Shown piece by piece: positions 7,111 through 15,385 of a stretch of 64,000 bases of DNA. The DNA lies in the IMG/VR virus record IMGVR_UViG_3300028197_000003, positions 1-64,000 of that record; one strand, written 5' to 3'. The notes under the pieces were generated by a model. That model did not search any database and was not told the DNA's origin. It was given only the letters and a program-made list of their open reading frames with translations. A program made the translations under genes and the position numbers. Source of the DNA: a virus. Numbering within the stretch: position 1 is the stretch's first letter; every line of letters begins with the position of its first letter.

Positions 7111-7269
7111 ATGCCGTATGATGTCTATCTAGACAAGAAAATCATCTTTGAATCTCTATCAAAAGAAAAAGCAGAAGGAATTCGAGATACCATGCAAAAT
7201 ATGATTATGGCAGGAATCAACACTACTTATAAAGTTGAAGATATCCGAATTGAACCTTGTAAAGGATGA
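7111..7269 (+). CDS. Tiny hypothetical protein (52 aa)
   Basis: ATG at 7111 follows a full AGGAGG ribosome-binding site at 7097-7102, one of the best in the window. The 52-residue product (begins MPYDVYLDKKIIF, ends EPCKG) has a beta-strand/helix/strand look and no known motif. Its TGA overlaps the next ATG as ATGA at 7266-7269. It is probably a leader gene of the plus-strand decoration operon, and its strong translation start could feed ribosomes into the downstream sulfotransferase-like gene. Confidence 0.75.
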   Translation: MPYDVYLDKKIIFESLSKEKAEGIRDTMQNMIMAGINTTYKVEDIRIEPCKG

Positions 7270-8156
7270 AACCTACATTATTTTTGAACGTAGGAACTGG
7301 ATGGTCAGGGACTACTCCATTATACTACACTTTGGGTTGGTATAACAACTATTGTCATGCTGGACACCGTAAAGAAAAAGGATATCTGTGGTTGCTTCAG
7401 TTACAGAAAGATAATAACACGTTTGAGCGAGTAAAGTTCTACAAAAAGTTTTTTGGACCATCCAGGCAGTCAATTACGACTCGGAAACCCAAAATCTTCA
7501 CTCATGAATCTAAGTACGTTGCTGGAAAATGGACTGAGGAAGAAATTGAGTATTTTTGGGGTCCCCCGTTTGAATTGAGAAAGTATGTTCAATATTATTT
7601 GAAGCATTGGGATAATATCAAAGATGATTATAAAGCAGTTGCTGATTTTAGCAACCCCAATGGATATTGCGATGCAGAGTACATAAAATATCTTGCATAT
7701 CATTTACAGAGTTATTTTGACGTAAAAATCCACATGATTTTCCGAGATCCCATTCGTAGACTGTGGTCTTGTCGTCAAGCTCAGAAAAGAGACAAACCTG
7801 TTGAGCATTTTCTAAAGTCTGGCATGGATTTTGACTATATCGATTTCTATAACAAATGGGCAGATGCATTTGGCAATGATAATACCCATGTAACAATCAT
7901 GGAAGACTTTTGGGCAGGAGACACTTCTTTGCTGTCAAGTTTTATTGGTATGGATATCAAGGAGACTCATGTCAATGCATATGTCCCAGATCTCGGTCCC
8001 TGTGCTCCACATATCCAATATTTGAACGATCAGTGGGAATCTGACGTAATGCATATGCCAGATCATGTCAAGGATAAAGCAAAGATTATGATGGAACCTT
8101 GCTATTCTCATTGGAAGCAATATTTTGGCAAATTGCCCGAATCTTGGGGAAAGTGA
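7266..8156 (+). CDS. Sulfotransferase-like protein (paralogue B)
   Basis: A 296-residue protein with the loop NVGTGWSGTTPLYY at residues 8-21 (PAPS 5'-phosphosulfate loop position), FRDPIRRLWS at about 159-168 (3'-phosphate motif) and a C-terminal KLPESWGK. It is most similar to the divergent gene at 6107: shared MKPTL start, GHRKE/GHKKE, NAYVPDLG/NVYVPDMG and DQWxSDV. It starts in an ATGA overlap with the tiny gene at 7111. Predicted to sulfate an unknown acceptor. Confidence 0.72.
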   Translation: MKPTLFLNVGTGWSGTTPLYYTLGWYNNYCHAGHRKEKGYLWLLQLQKDNNTFERVKFYKKFFGPSRQSITTRKPKIFTHESKYVAGKWTEEEIEYFWGPPFELRKYVQYYLKHWDNIKDDYKAVADFSNPNGYCDAEYIKYLAYHLQSYFDVKIHMIFRDPIRRLWSCRQAQKRDKPVEHFLKSGMDFDYIDFYNKWADAFGNDNTHVTIMEDFWAGDTSLLSSFIGMDIKETHVNAYVPDLGPCAPHIQYLNDQWESDVMHMPDHVKDKAKIMMEPCYSHWKQYFGKLPESWGK

Positions 8157-8186
8157 TATTATACATAGGAAGCATTTGAGGTTGTT

Positions 8187-8324
8187 ATGCGCCGACTCTG
8201 GTATTGGATTGTAGGTGAATGGAATCTTCGTAAAATCCGCAAAATGGATCCGTTTATCTACGAAGCAGATCAGATGGATGAGATGGATGATCCTTTTGCT
8301 GATGATGGGGACGATAAAGGATGA
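8187..8324 (+). CDS. Tiny acidic-tailed protein (45 aa)
   Basis: ATG at 8187 opens a 45-residue frame whose TGA (8322-8324) overlaps the ATG of the carbamoyltransferase at 8321. The N-terminus is basic and Trp-rich (MRRLWYWIVGEWNLRKIRK); the C-terminus is strongly acidic (ending DDGDDKG). The bipolar layout could be a short amphipathic membrane or partner-binding helix with an acidic tail. I know of similar tiny proteins in cyanophages but no function. The overlap with a clear gene supports it. Confidence 0.65.
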   Translation: MRRLWYWIVGEWNLRKIRKMDPFIYEADQMDEMDDPFADDGDDKG

Positions 8325-9700
8325 TTGGATTTTCTGAGGGGTTTCACGACGCCGGACTGGCGGTTGTTCGTAATAAAAAGATTATCTTTGCTGCACATAG
8401 CGAAAGATACTCTAAGAAAAAGCATGACAAACGATTATGTGATGAACTTGCCTTTTATGGCGAATCACTCAACACAGGTGATGACGTAATCGCTTTTTAT
8501 GAGAAACAGTTCCCAAAACGTGTCAGGCAATTTTTCGCTGGACAAAACCACTGGCGTAAACGAAGACATCTAGCGTTACGACCAAATATCGGTTTTCCTC
8601 ATCATCAATCACATGCTGCAGCAGCATTCCAGACTTCATGCTTTGAAGAAGCAGCATGTGTTGTTGTAGATAGTATTGGTGAATGGGATTGTAGTTCTGT
8701 ATGGACTGCAAAGATGGTTGATGGTAATGCTGTCTATAAAAAACGTTGGTCCCGTAGATATCCAAAGTCTATAGGTCTTTGGTACTCTGCTTTGACTGGA
8801 TGGGCAGGTCTTCGTCCTTTAGACGAGGAATATATCTTTATGGGTATGGCAGCGTTTGGTAAACCCCATTATGTTGAAGAGGTAAGAAAACTCTTGTCTC
8901 AAAACAACCATCGTGGTTGCCATTTAGATATTGAGAGTAAGGAAGACGTTGCTGCTAGTGCACAGGTCGTTCTAGAGGAAGAGTTAGATAAGATTTTTGA
9001 TATTGCTCTTAGATACAGCGATAATGTCTGTTATGGGGGTGGTGTTGCATTGAATTGTGTTGCTAATACCAAACTACGTAAAAGGTGCAACTTATGGATC
9101 ATGCCCAACCCAGGTGACGCTGGTGGGGCACTTGGTGCTGCTCTATTGGCATCAGGTAAGAAAGTAGAGTTCACTCCTTACACTGGGTATAAGATCGACC
9201 GTAAAGTTGATCCTGAAGCAGTTGTAGATGTTCTTTTGAAGGATGGCATCTGTGGTATAGCAAATGGTAAGGCAGAGTATGGTCCTCGTGCTTTAGGTAA
9301 CCGTTCTTTGATTGCGGACCCCCGATCATTTGCAAATAAGGATCGAGTCAACGAAATCAAGAAGAGACAGAAGTTTAGACCATTTGCACCCGCAATTCTG
9401 GAGGAGCATTGTCAAGATTACTTTGATATGCCAGAGCACTCTCGATACATGTCTTATGTCTATCAATGTAAGCGTCCAGACGAGATTCCTGCCTGCGTGC
9501 ACGTCGATAACAGTGCAAGAGTACAAACGGTGCCCGAGACTAGTGAAAGCGTCTTCAGAGCGATTCTAGAGGCATGGTACAAGCGTACAGGTTGCCCTGT
9601 ACTTCTAAATACATCATTGAACATTCGTGGCATGCCAATGGTCAATGAATGGTCTGATGCACTTGATTTCTCTAACAAGTATAACGTTACTGTATTATGA
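8321..9700 (+). CDS. Carbamoyltransferase, NodU/TobZ/CmcH type
   Basis: A 459-residue protein with recognisable carbamoyltransferase signatures: MIGFSEGFHDAGLAVV at the N-terminus, HHQSH (94-98, the metal-binding histidines of the Kae1-like domain), a GGVALNCVAN motif at about 240, EYGPRALGNRSL at about 320, RQKFRPFAPA, and NTSLNIRGMPMV in the C-terminal YrdC-like part. The family makes carbamoyl-adenylate from carbamoyl phosphate and ATP and carbamoylates hydroxyl groups of sugars or antibiotics. It is shorter than the usual 540-570 residues. It is coupled by ATGA overlaps to the tiny gene upstream and the SGNH gene downstream. Sugar or surface-glycan carbamoylation is inferred. Confidence 0.88.
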   Translation: MIGFSEGFHDAGLAVVRNKKIIFAAHSERYSKKKHDKRLCDELAFYGESLNTGDDVIAFYEKQFPKRVRQFFAGQNHWRKRRHLALRPNIGFPHHQSHAAAAFQTSCFEEAACVVVDSIGEWDCSSVWTAKMVDGNAVYKKRWSRRYPKSIGLWYSALTGWAGLRPLDEEYIFMGMAAFGKPHYVEEVRKLLSQNNHRGCHLDIESKEDVAASAQVVLEEELDKIFDIALRYSDNVCYGGGVALNCVANTKLRKRCNLWIMPNPGDAGGALGAALLASGKKVEFTPYTGYKIDRKVDPEAVVDVLLKDGICGIANGKAEYGPRALGNRSLIADPRSFANKDRVNEIKKRQKFRPFAPAILEEHCQDYFDMPEHSRYMSYVYQCKRPDEIPACVHVDNSARVQTVPETSESVFRAILEAWYKRTGCPVLLNTSLNIRGMPMVNEWSDALDFSNKYNVTVL

Positions 9701-10539
9701 AAATACTATTTTCCGGCGATTCCTTCTGCGAAGGCACTGAACTAGACGGTCGAGAACATAGTATGGAACAAAGGGATACATTACGATATTCAAACGTTGT
9801 AAAAGAATATTTGAACGATCTTTTTGGCATTCAAGTCACATTTGACAATATCGGATATTCTGGTTACTCCAATGATGAGATTACTCGCGATACAGTTGAG
9901 TATTGTGAGAAAACCGAAGTAGATGTTGCTGTAGTTCAGTTCTCACACCCTCAGAGGTGGGCATACTACAGTGAGGTGAAAGAACGCTGGTTTAGTATGG
10001 ATCAGTATGAACATTTTTATGGTTGCCACCCAGAACACAAAGTAATTGAAATTTGTGAGTGGTGGGACACTAATGTCAAGTCTAGAACTCAATATATTGA
10101 CAATTTTTTCAAAAACGTATTTTTACTTGAACAATACTTCAAAGCAAAAAACATTCCTTATGTTTTTCTTCAATTAGAGGAATGGACTAATAATGAAATT
10201 GCAAGTTGCGATACTAAGTGGAAAGAGTTGGTAGACACCAAGCGTGTCAAAGGTGTGACACCATCACAAGAAGAATTTGGTAATAGGGAGTATTTTGTCG
10301 GAGAAACAGATGCTATTTGTCCTACATGGTGGATGAAGGACGAAGAACTAATGAGGGAGTACAGAACTCTTGATCAGAGAGATGAAAAAACAGAATTTGC
10401 CGTTGGTAATGATGAAGACACTCATCGGTGGTTAGGTGGATGGCATCCAGGTAAAAATGGTCATATTGCCATTGCAAAGTGGATTATTCAGGAAATGACT
10501 GATAATGAAAAACTCCACCATCTGTTTCCTGGAATATGA
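9697..10539 (+). CDS. SGNH/GDSL-hydrolase-like protein (paralogue 6)
   Basis: A 280-residue protein with a more classical elbow, MKILFSGDSFCEG (Ser at residue 9), GYSGYSNDEI as block II, VVQFSHPQRW at the block III position and GWHPGKNGHIAIAKWI near the end. It is translationally coupled at both ends: ATGA with the carbamoyltransferase and with the radical SAM gene. Its GDSF rather than GCSW suggests a divergent branch of the minus-strand family or an independent acquisition. It may act on the same glycan as the carbamoyltransferase. Confidence 0.75.
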   Translation: MKILFSGDSFCEGTELDGREHSMEQRDTLRYSNVVKEYLNDLFGIQVTFDNIGYSGYSNDEITRDTVEYCEKTEVDVAVVQFSHPQRWAYYSEVKERWFSMDQYEHFYGCHPEHKVIEICEWWDTNVKSRTQYIDNFFKNVFLLEQYFKAKNIPYVFLQLEEWTNNEIASCDTKWKELVDTKRVKGVTPSQEEFGNREYFVGETDAICPTWWMKDEELMREYRTLDQRDEKTEFAVGNDEDTHRWLGGWHPGKNGHIAIAKWIIQEMTDNEKLHHLFPGI

Positions 10540-11789
10540 ATAGAAAGGAGGTAATTGATAATCAAAAAAACAATAGTCTTTGTGCATATCCATTTTTCTC
10601 TGTTAGAAATGGACAATCACATGGATATGCTCCATGTTGCTGGGCACACCGCCAACAACTAGTTGGTCCTGCTACTGACACTGTTTTTGAATATTTTGAT
10701 GGTCCAGAGGCAGTTGAGTTACGCCGTGGAATGTTGAATGGCGAAATAACCAATCAGTGTAAAGGAATTTGTCATTTGTGCCATGAGCGAGAAAAAACGA
10801 GTGGTACGTCTGCTCGTTTGATGATGAAAATCGATGAAAACATGCTTGCTCTTTATAATGATGATGGAACCTATAATCCTGATCACAATCCAGATATTCG
10901 TGAAGTTCTAAATCTAGAACTGAATTTTTATGGTAGTTACTGTAATCTGGAATGTTATGGGTGTCATCCTGCAGATTCAACAACTAGAACTGCTAGATTA
11001 GAAAAAATCTCAGACCTACGAGTTTCTGAGGGAAGAGACGACTGGTTTGCCAAAAATGTTGATGATGTCTACTGGTTACCTACAGATCTCAGAAAAGTTG
11101 ACCCAGATCAATTTCGTAGACTTGTAGAAGACATTATTGATAATGCTGACCGCATTGGTGCCATGGGATTCTGTGGTGGAGAACCAATGGCGATGAAGGC
11201 ACATTTTCAAGTTCTAGATGCTTTGATTCTTGCAGGAAAAGCATCACACATGAAATTGAACTATGTCTCAAATATGACTATGTGGGACATGAAAGTAATG
11301 GAAAAATACCTGAAAGAGTTTAGATACATCCATGTTCAATGGAGTTGTGATGGATTACGTGAAAGAAACCATTATTTGAGATATCCAACAGATTGGGATA
11401 AAACATGGGCAAATGTTCAAGCACTGCGAAAATATTGCAAAGAATCAGGAAAAGGTTCTATGCAGACAACATATACACCTTCTCTTCTAAGTGTGTACAA
11501 AATCAAAGAAGTATTTGAGTTTTTTGAAGAGCAGAATCTAAAATCACGTCCATTTGAAATCTATAACCGATTAGAGAACCCACATTTTCTAAGAGTCAAT
11601 AATCTGCCAGAACCACTCAAAGAGCAGATATTAGATGAAGTAAAAAGTGTTAGTGAGTCAGTTGCTTTAGATATGATGAGACCATGCGAACCTGGGTCTT
11701 GGGAGATTGCAAAAGAGTATTTTGATGATCTGGATAAAACCCGAGGAACCAATTGGAGACTGACTTTTCCCGAACTTGCGGGGTACTAA
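10536..11789 (+). CDS. Radical SAM protein with twitch-type extra Cys clusters
   Basis: A 417-residue protein. C136-NLE-C140-YG-C143 is the CX3CX2C cluster that binds the 4Fe-4S/SAM centre, and GFCGGEPMA (about 211-219) is the SAM-contacting GGEP motif. Additional cysteines are at 16, 34, 35, 75, 79 and 82 (YAPCCW; CKGICHLC), placed N-terminally as in twitch-like radical SAM proteins. These enzymes start chemistry with a 5'-deoxyadenosyl radical; the substrate (peptide, sugar or nucleotide) cannot be told. It overlaps the SGNH gene by ATGA and ends the coupled block. A late-promoter motif overlaps its stop codon. Confidence 0.85.
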   Translation: MNRKEVIDNQKNNSLCAYPFFSVRNGQSHGYAPCCWAHRQQLVGPATDTVFEYFDGPEAVELRRGMLNGEITNQCKGICHLCHEREKTSGTSARLMMKIDENMLALYNDDGTYNPDHNPDIREVLNLELNFYGSYCNLECYGCHPADSTTRTARLEKISDLRVSEGRDDWFAKNVDDVYWLPTDLRKVDPDQFRRLVEDIIDNADRIGAMGFCGGEPMAMKAHFQVLDALILAGKASHMKLNYVSNMTMWDMKVMEKYLKEFRYIHVQWSCDGLRERNHYLRYPTDWDKTWANVQALRKYCKESGKGSMQTTYTPSLLSVYKIKEVFEFFEEQNLKSRPFEIYNRLENPHFLRVNNLPEPLKEQILDEVKSVSESVALDMMRPCEPGSWEIAKEYFDDLDKTRGTNWRLTFPELAGY

Positions 11790-11792
11790 ATA
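11786..11792 (+). promoter_or_regulatory. Late-promoter-like motif CTAAATA
   Basis: The motif overlaps the stop codon of the radical SAM gene (TACTAAATAATATGG) and lies 54 bases before the glycosyltransferase ATG, with a hairpin in the leader between. Confidence 0.55.
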
Positions 11793-11796
11793 ATAT

Positions 11797-11822
11797 GGTA
11801 TCATGCATTTAGGCGTGATGCC
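11797..11822 (+). other. Leader stem-loop before the glycosyltransferase gene
   Basis: GGTATCATGC and GCGTGATGCC can pair over 10 bp, with two G-U pairs in RNA and a 6-base ATTTAG loop. No T-run follows, so it is not an intrinsic terminator. Its place just after a late promoter suggests an mRNA 5' stabilising hairpin or a weak operator. Confidence 0.5.
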
Positions 11823-11845
11823 TTATCAAAAATTGACCTACATGT

Positions 11846-12610
11846 ATGGCTAAAGGTTTCAAGGTGGTAACGACTCCGCCCGAAGGCGAACAAACTACAA
11901 AGTCGGACGAGTTCAGTGTTGAAGCCGCAAGAGAGATGGTAAAGGGTAAGACCTTTGTCTTCTGTCTCCCTGGTCGCGGCGTATCATATATTTTCCTGAA
12001 AAACTTTGTGCAACTCTGTTTTGAGATTGTGCAGCAGGGGGGTGCTATCCAGATCTCTCAAGACTACTCTTCAATGGTCAATTTTGCCCGTTGTAAGTGT
12101 CTAGGAGCAAATGTCCTCCGTGGTCCTGATCAAGAACCTTGGGATGGCAAACTCCAGTATGACTATCAACTGTGGATCGACAGCGACATCGTTTTTGGTC
12201 TTGAACAGTTCTATCGCATTCTCTGGATGGATAAAGAACTTGCTGGTGGTTGGTATGTGACTGAGGATGGTAACACCACTTCTGTTGCACACTGGTTAGA
12301 AGAGGACGACTTCAAGAATAATGGTGGTGTAATGAACCACGAGATGCTTGATGGTATTCAAAAGCGTCGCAAACCTTTTACTGTTGACTACACCGGTTTC
12401 GGTTGGTTACTAATCAAGAAGGGTGTGTTTGAACACAAGATGATGACATACCCTTGGTTTGCTCCTCAGATGCAAGTTTTTGAATCTGGAGAAGTCCAAG
12501 ACATGTGTGGTGAAGACGTATCTTTCTGCCTCGATGCTAAAAAAGCAGGGTTTGAAATTTGGTGTGATCCTAAGTGTCGTGTCGGTCATGAAAAAACTAG
12601 AATCATTTGA
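11846..12610 (+). CDS. GT-A fold glycosyltransferase-like protein
   Basis: A 254-residue protein with D112-S-D114 (LWIDSDIVFG), the DXD-type metal and nucleotide-sugar site. An acceptor-side segment DYTGFGWLLIKKGVFE follows at about 181-196, then GEDVSFC (222-228) and a closing DPKCRVGHEK. This order is typical of GT2-like GT-A glycosyltransferases. There is no membrane segment. The gene has its own late promoter and leader hairpin. Coming straight after carbamoyltransferase, SGNH and radical SAM genes, it completes a set consistent with building or editing a glycan. Donor and acceptor are unknown. Confidence 0.72.
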   Translation: MAKGFKVVTTPPEGEQTTKSDEFSVEAAREMVKGKTFVFCLPGRGVSYIFLKNFVQLCFEIVQQGGAIQISQDYSSMVNFARCKCLGANVLRGPDQEPWDGKLQYDYQLWIDSDIVFGLEQFYRILWMDKELAGGWYVTEDGNTTSVAHWLEEDDFKNNGGVMNHEMLDGIQKRRKPFTVDYTGFGWLLIKKGVFEHKMMTYPWFAPQMQVFESGEVQDMCGEDVSFCLDAKKAGFEIWCDPKCRVGHEKTRII

Positions 12611-12643
12611 TTTTATAGATATATCAAGTGATCTCACTCTGAT

Positions 12644-12808
12644 ATGGACAGATACGATATTTTCGTTGATGGAACTAAAATCCACGACGCTATAACCGAA
12701 GACGAAATGGAAGAATTTACACAGGATCTCGCTGATGAGTTTTATAAAACAGGTACCCCTCATCCAGGCAGTGTAGACGTAGTATACATTGGTACAGACC
12801 AAGAATAA
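12644..12808 (+). CDS. Tiny acidic hypothetical protein (54 aa)
   Basis: ATG 12644 to TAA 12806-12808 encodes a 54-residue acidic protein (begins MDRYDIFVDG, ends YIGTDQE) with a strand/helix/strand appearance. No ribosome-binding site stands out. An intrinsic terminator follows 4 bases after the stop, which supports a real transcript end and a real gene. Function unknown. Confidence 0.65.
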   Translation: MDRYDIFVDGTKIHDAITEDEMEEFTQDLADEFYKTGTPHPGSVDVVYIGTDQE

Positions 12809-12812
12809 ATGA

Positions 12813-12838
12813 AAGGGGTTGAGAGACCCCTTTTTTTT
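12813..12838 (+). terminator. Intrinsic terminator
   Basis: AAGGGGT-TGAGAG-ACCCCTT forms a 7-bp stem followed by eight T. It closes the plus-strand decoration operon immediately before the late promoter of gene 25. Confidence 0.9.
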
Positions 12839-12843
12839 GTACT

Positions 12844-12854
12844 CTAAATAAATA
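12844..12854 (+). promoter_or_regulatory. Late promoter of the baseplate operon
   Basis: CTAAATAAATA (two overlapping copies of the motif) lies between a terminator and gene 25, 26 bases before the GTG start. This is the clearest late promoter in the window. Confidence 0.75.
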
Positions 12855-12879
12855 CAATGACAAAACACTAGGTCGCGCA

Positions 12880-13284
12880 GTGCCTCTTCAGAGAACATCG
12901 CTACCTTTCAAAGACATTTCACTGTCTTTCAAAAGGCATCCGGTCACTCATGATATTATTCCTCTAAAAAATGAGGACGCTATCAAGCGAGCTGTTCAAA
13001 ATCTAGTACGTATTCAATTGGGTGAAGTATTCTTCAATACCCTATTGGGAACTAGGATTACCGGATCTTTATTTGAATTAGCTGATGGGGACTATGTCGA
13101 TCCTATCAAGAATGAGATTGAAACTACTATTACTAACTTTGAGCCTAGAGTCCGACTTACTGATGTAAAAGTAGAAAGTTTCCCAGATAGTAACTCCCTT
13201 GATATAGCAATCTATTACGACATTGTTGGACAAAATAGTCCATCACAAAGGGTATCATTTGTTCTTGAACCTACTAGGCTATAA
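12880..13284 (+). CDS. 25: Baseplate wedge subunit gp25
   Basis: A 134-residue protein of the GPW/gp25 lysozyme-like family. Visible landmarks are IKRAVQNLVRIQLGEVFFNTL, the family GTRI..LFEL segment, and the DPIKNEIETTITNFEPRV helix that precedes the final strands, as in T4 gp25 (132 residues). It starts at GTG, chosen because PLQRTS..FKDISLSF directly after it is the N-terminal pattern I expect of cyanophage gp25 and because the late promoter is 26 bases upstream. The TAA overlaps the gene 6 ATG. gp25 forms the sheath-initiating ring of the baseplate wedge. Confidence 0.92.
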   Translation: MPLQRTSLPFKDISLSFKRHPVTHDIIPLKNEDAIKRAVQNLVRIQLGEVFFNTLLGTRITGSLFELADGDYVDPIKNEIETTITNFEPRVRLTDVKVESFPDSNSLDIAIYYDIVGQNSPSQRVSFVLEPTRL

Positions 13285-15380
13285 TGGCACTAACACAATT
13301 TACAAATCTGAACTTTGAGGACATAAAGACCTCAATCAAAGACTATCTAAGGGAAAATAGTAATTTCACAGATATGGATTTTGAGGGGTCTAATCTCTCA
13401 ATGCTTATCAATGTTCTTGCATATAATTCGTATAGCACTGCCTATAACACCAACATGGCGGTGAATGAGACGTTTATCGACTCAGCAACGCTTAGAGAAA
13501 ATGTTGTATCTCTAGCCCGTAATATTGGTTATGTACCTCGTTCTGTTCGTGCTTCAAGAGCAGTAGTGGATATTGATATTACTGATCTTCCAACTACCAC
13601 AGAAACTGTATCAATTCAACCTGGGGTTATTGCTAACGGCAGCATATCTGATGTAAACTATATTTTCTCTATTGCGGAAAAGATTACTTTCCCTGCAAAG
13701 GATACTGCAGCAGGTGCTTCTATTGAAATCTATCAAGGACAATATCTAGAGAACAATTTCACAGTCAATAATTCTCTTCCTAACCAGAGATATATCCTTC
13801 CTAACAATGGGGTAGATACATCCACTCTTTCAGTAAAAGTAAAAAACAGTGCTTCTGATAATACTATTATTGAGTATAAATTAGCAAATTCTATTGTTGG
13901 TGTTACTTCAGCATCTAACATTTATCTTATTCAGGAAACAACTGACGAAAAATATGAGATTCTTTTTGGTGATGGAGTCTTTGGTAAGAAACTAGAGTCT
14001 GGCAACGTAGTTACTATTGGTTATATCAAGACCAATGGTAAGGCAGGAAACGGTGTACGTTTCTTCAACTTTGTTGGGACTATGAAAGATCAGGATGGAG
14101 TTACTGAAAGTGGGTTTGCTGCTAACCTTTTTTCTGTTACTCCTTCTGAAAATGGAGACTCTATTGAGTCCCTAGAGAGTGTCAAGTATTATGCACCCCG
14201 TCTGTATGCCGCTCAGAACCGTGCTGTGACGGCAAATGACTATGAGGCAATCTTACCTTCTCTTTACCCTAACATCGAGTCTGTGAGTGCCTATGGTGGC
14301 GAAGAACTGACTCCTCCACAGTATGGTCGGGTATTCATTGCTGCCAAACCCAAGAATGGATTCTTTCTGTCTGATCTGACTAAGAAGCAACTTCTTACAT
14401 CTCTCCGCAATTACACGATTGCAGGTATCCTACCATCTTTTGTAGATCTAAGTTTCTTGTATGTTGAGGTAGATACCTATGTCTACTTCAACACCAATTT
14501 TATTGGTGACGTTGACAATCTCAAAACCAATGTATTGAATTCTCTCACTCTTTATGGTGGGGGTCGTGAAATCAATCAATTTGGTGGTCGATTCAAATAT
14601 AGCGGCATTCAAGCAACTATTGATGGTGTGGATAATTCCATCACCTCTAACATCACGTTAGTAAGAATGCGTCGTGACCTGGTTGCCAAAATCAACCAGT
14701 TTGCACAGTATGAAATCTGTTTCCTAAATCCTTTCTATTGTTCTGGTAGTTCTTACAATATTCACTCTACTGGGTTCAATGTATCAGGTGTAGTGGGAAC
14801 TTGCTACTTCTCAGACAATAAACTCAACGATAAGACTGGTGATCTGTTCCTCTTCCAAATCTTAGAAGATGATCGGGTTCAAGTTATCAACTCCAAGTTT
14901 GGACGAATTGATTATGAGAAAGGTGAGGTTATTCTTGAAACAGTAAACATTACATCAACTCTGGCAGAAAACAATATCATCGAGATTGAGGCAGTTCCTT
15001 TATCTAATGATGTTCTTGCCCGAAATGAAATGTACTTATCGTTTGATGTTGCAAAAAGCAATGTCTACATGCGTGTAGATAGTGTTGCAACTGGTAACAA
15101 TAGTTCTGGTTCAAGGTTCCTTGCTCAGTCTAGTTACTTTACAGATAAGAACGTTCGTGGAACCATTATAACTACTACTGCCGGTTCTACTCTAATCGGT
15201 TATGTAAACGGCGAAAAATATTATGGCGATTACCACGTCATGTCTGACGGAACCAAGATGACTGGTTCTTCACATTTACCTGGAAGTAGGTTGATTACTT
15301 CTTCACCAATAGTCACTACTACTCTTGTTAGTGGGACTTCTTCCTCTTCATCTTCGTCACCATCATCTAGCGGATACTAA
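13284..15380 (+). CDS. 6: Baseplate wedge subunit gp6
   Basis: A 698-residue baseplate_J/gp6-type protein. The N-terminus FEDIKTSIKDYLRENS...FEGSNLSMLINVLAYNSYSTAYNTNMAVNE is diagnostic of T4-like gp6 (T4 about 660 residues). The central part has a FGDGVFGKKLESGNVVTIGY segment typical of baseplate J-like domains, and residues near 300 (RAVTANDYEAILPSLYPNIESV) are also conserved in the family. The last 30 residues form a Ser/Thr-rich tail ending in a serine run and SSSGY. It is coupled to gene 25 by TAATG. gp6 dimers form the inner ring that ties the wedges together. Confidence 0.93.
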   Translation: MALTQFTNLNFEDIKTSIKDYLRENSNFTDMDFEGSNLSMLINVLAYNSYSTAYNTNMAVNETFIDSATLRENVVSLARNIGYVPRSVRASRAVVDIDITDLPTTTETVSIQPGVIANGSISDVNYIFSIAEKITFPAKDTAAGASIEIYQGQYLENNFTVNNSLPNQRYILPNNGVDTSTLSVKVKNSASDNTIIEYKLANSIVGVTSASNIYLIQETTDEKYEILFGDGVFGKKLESGNVVTIGYIKTNGKAGNGVRFFNFVGTMKDQDGVTESGFAANLFSVTPSENGDSIESLESVKYYAPRLYAAQNRAVTANDYEAILPSLYPNIESVSAYGGEELTPPQYGRVFIAAKPKNGFFLSDLTKKQLLTSLRNYTIAGILPSFVDLSFLYVEVDTYVYFNTNFIGDVDNLKTNVLNSLTLYGGGREINQFGGRFKYSGIQATIDGVDNSITSNITLVRMRRDLVAKINQFAQYEICFLNPFYCSGSSYNIHSTGFNVSGVVGTCYFSDNKLNDKTGDLFLFQILEDDRVQVINSKFGRIDYEKGEVILETVNITSTLAENNIIEIEAVPLSNDVLARNEMYLSFDVAKSNVYMRVDSVATGNNSSGSRFLAQSSYFTDKNVRGTIITTTAGSTLIGYVNGEKYYGDYHVMSDGTKMTGSSHLPGSRLITSSPIVTTTLVSGTSSSSSSSPSSSGY

Positions 15381-15385
15381 TAAAC

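Noticed and set aside
12410-12898. 162-aa minus-strand ORF over the glycosyltransferase and terminator
   Set aside because: It crosses a terminator, a late promoter and the start of gene 25 on the opposite strand, and its protein has no family-like pattern, so it is a shadow frame.
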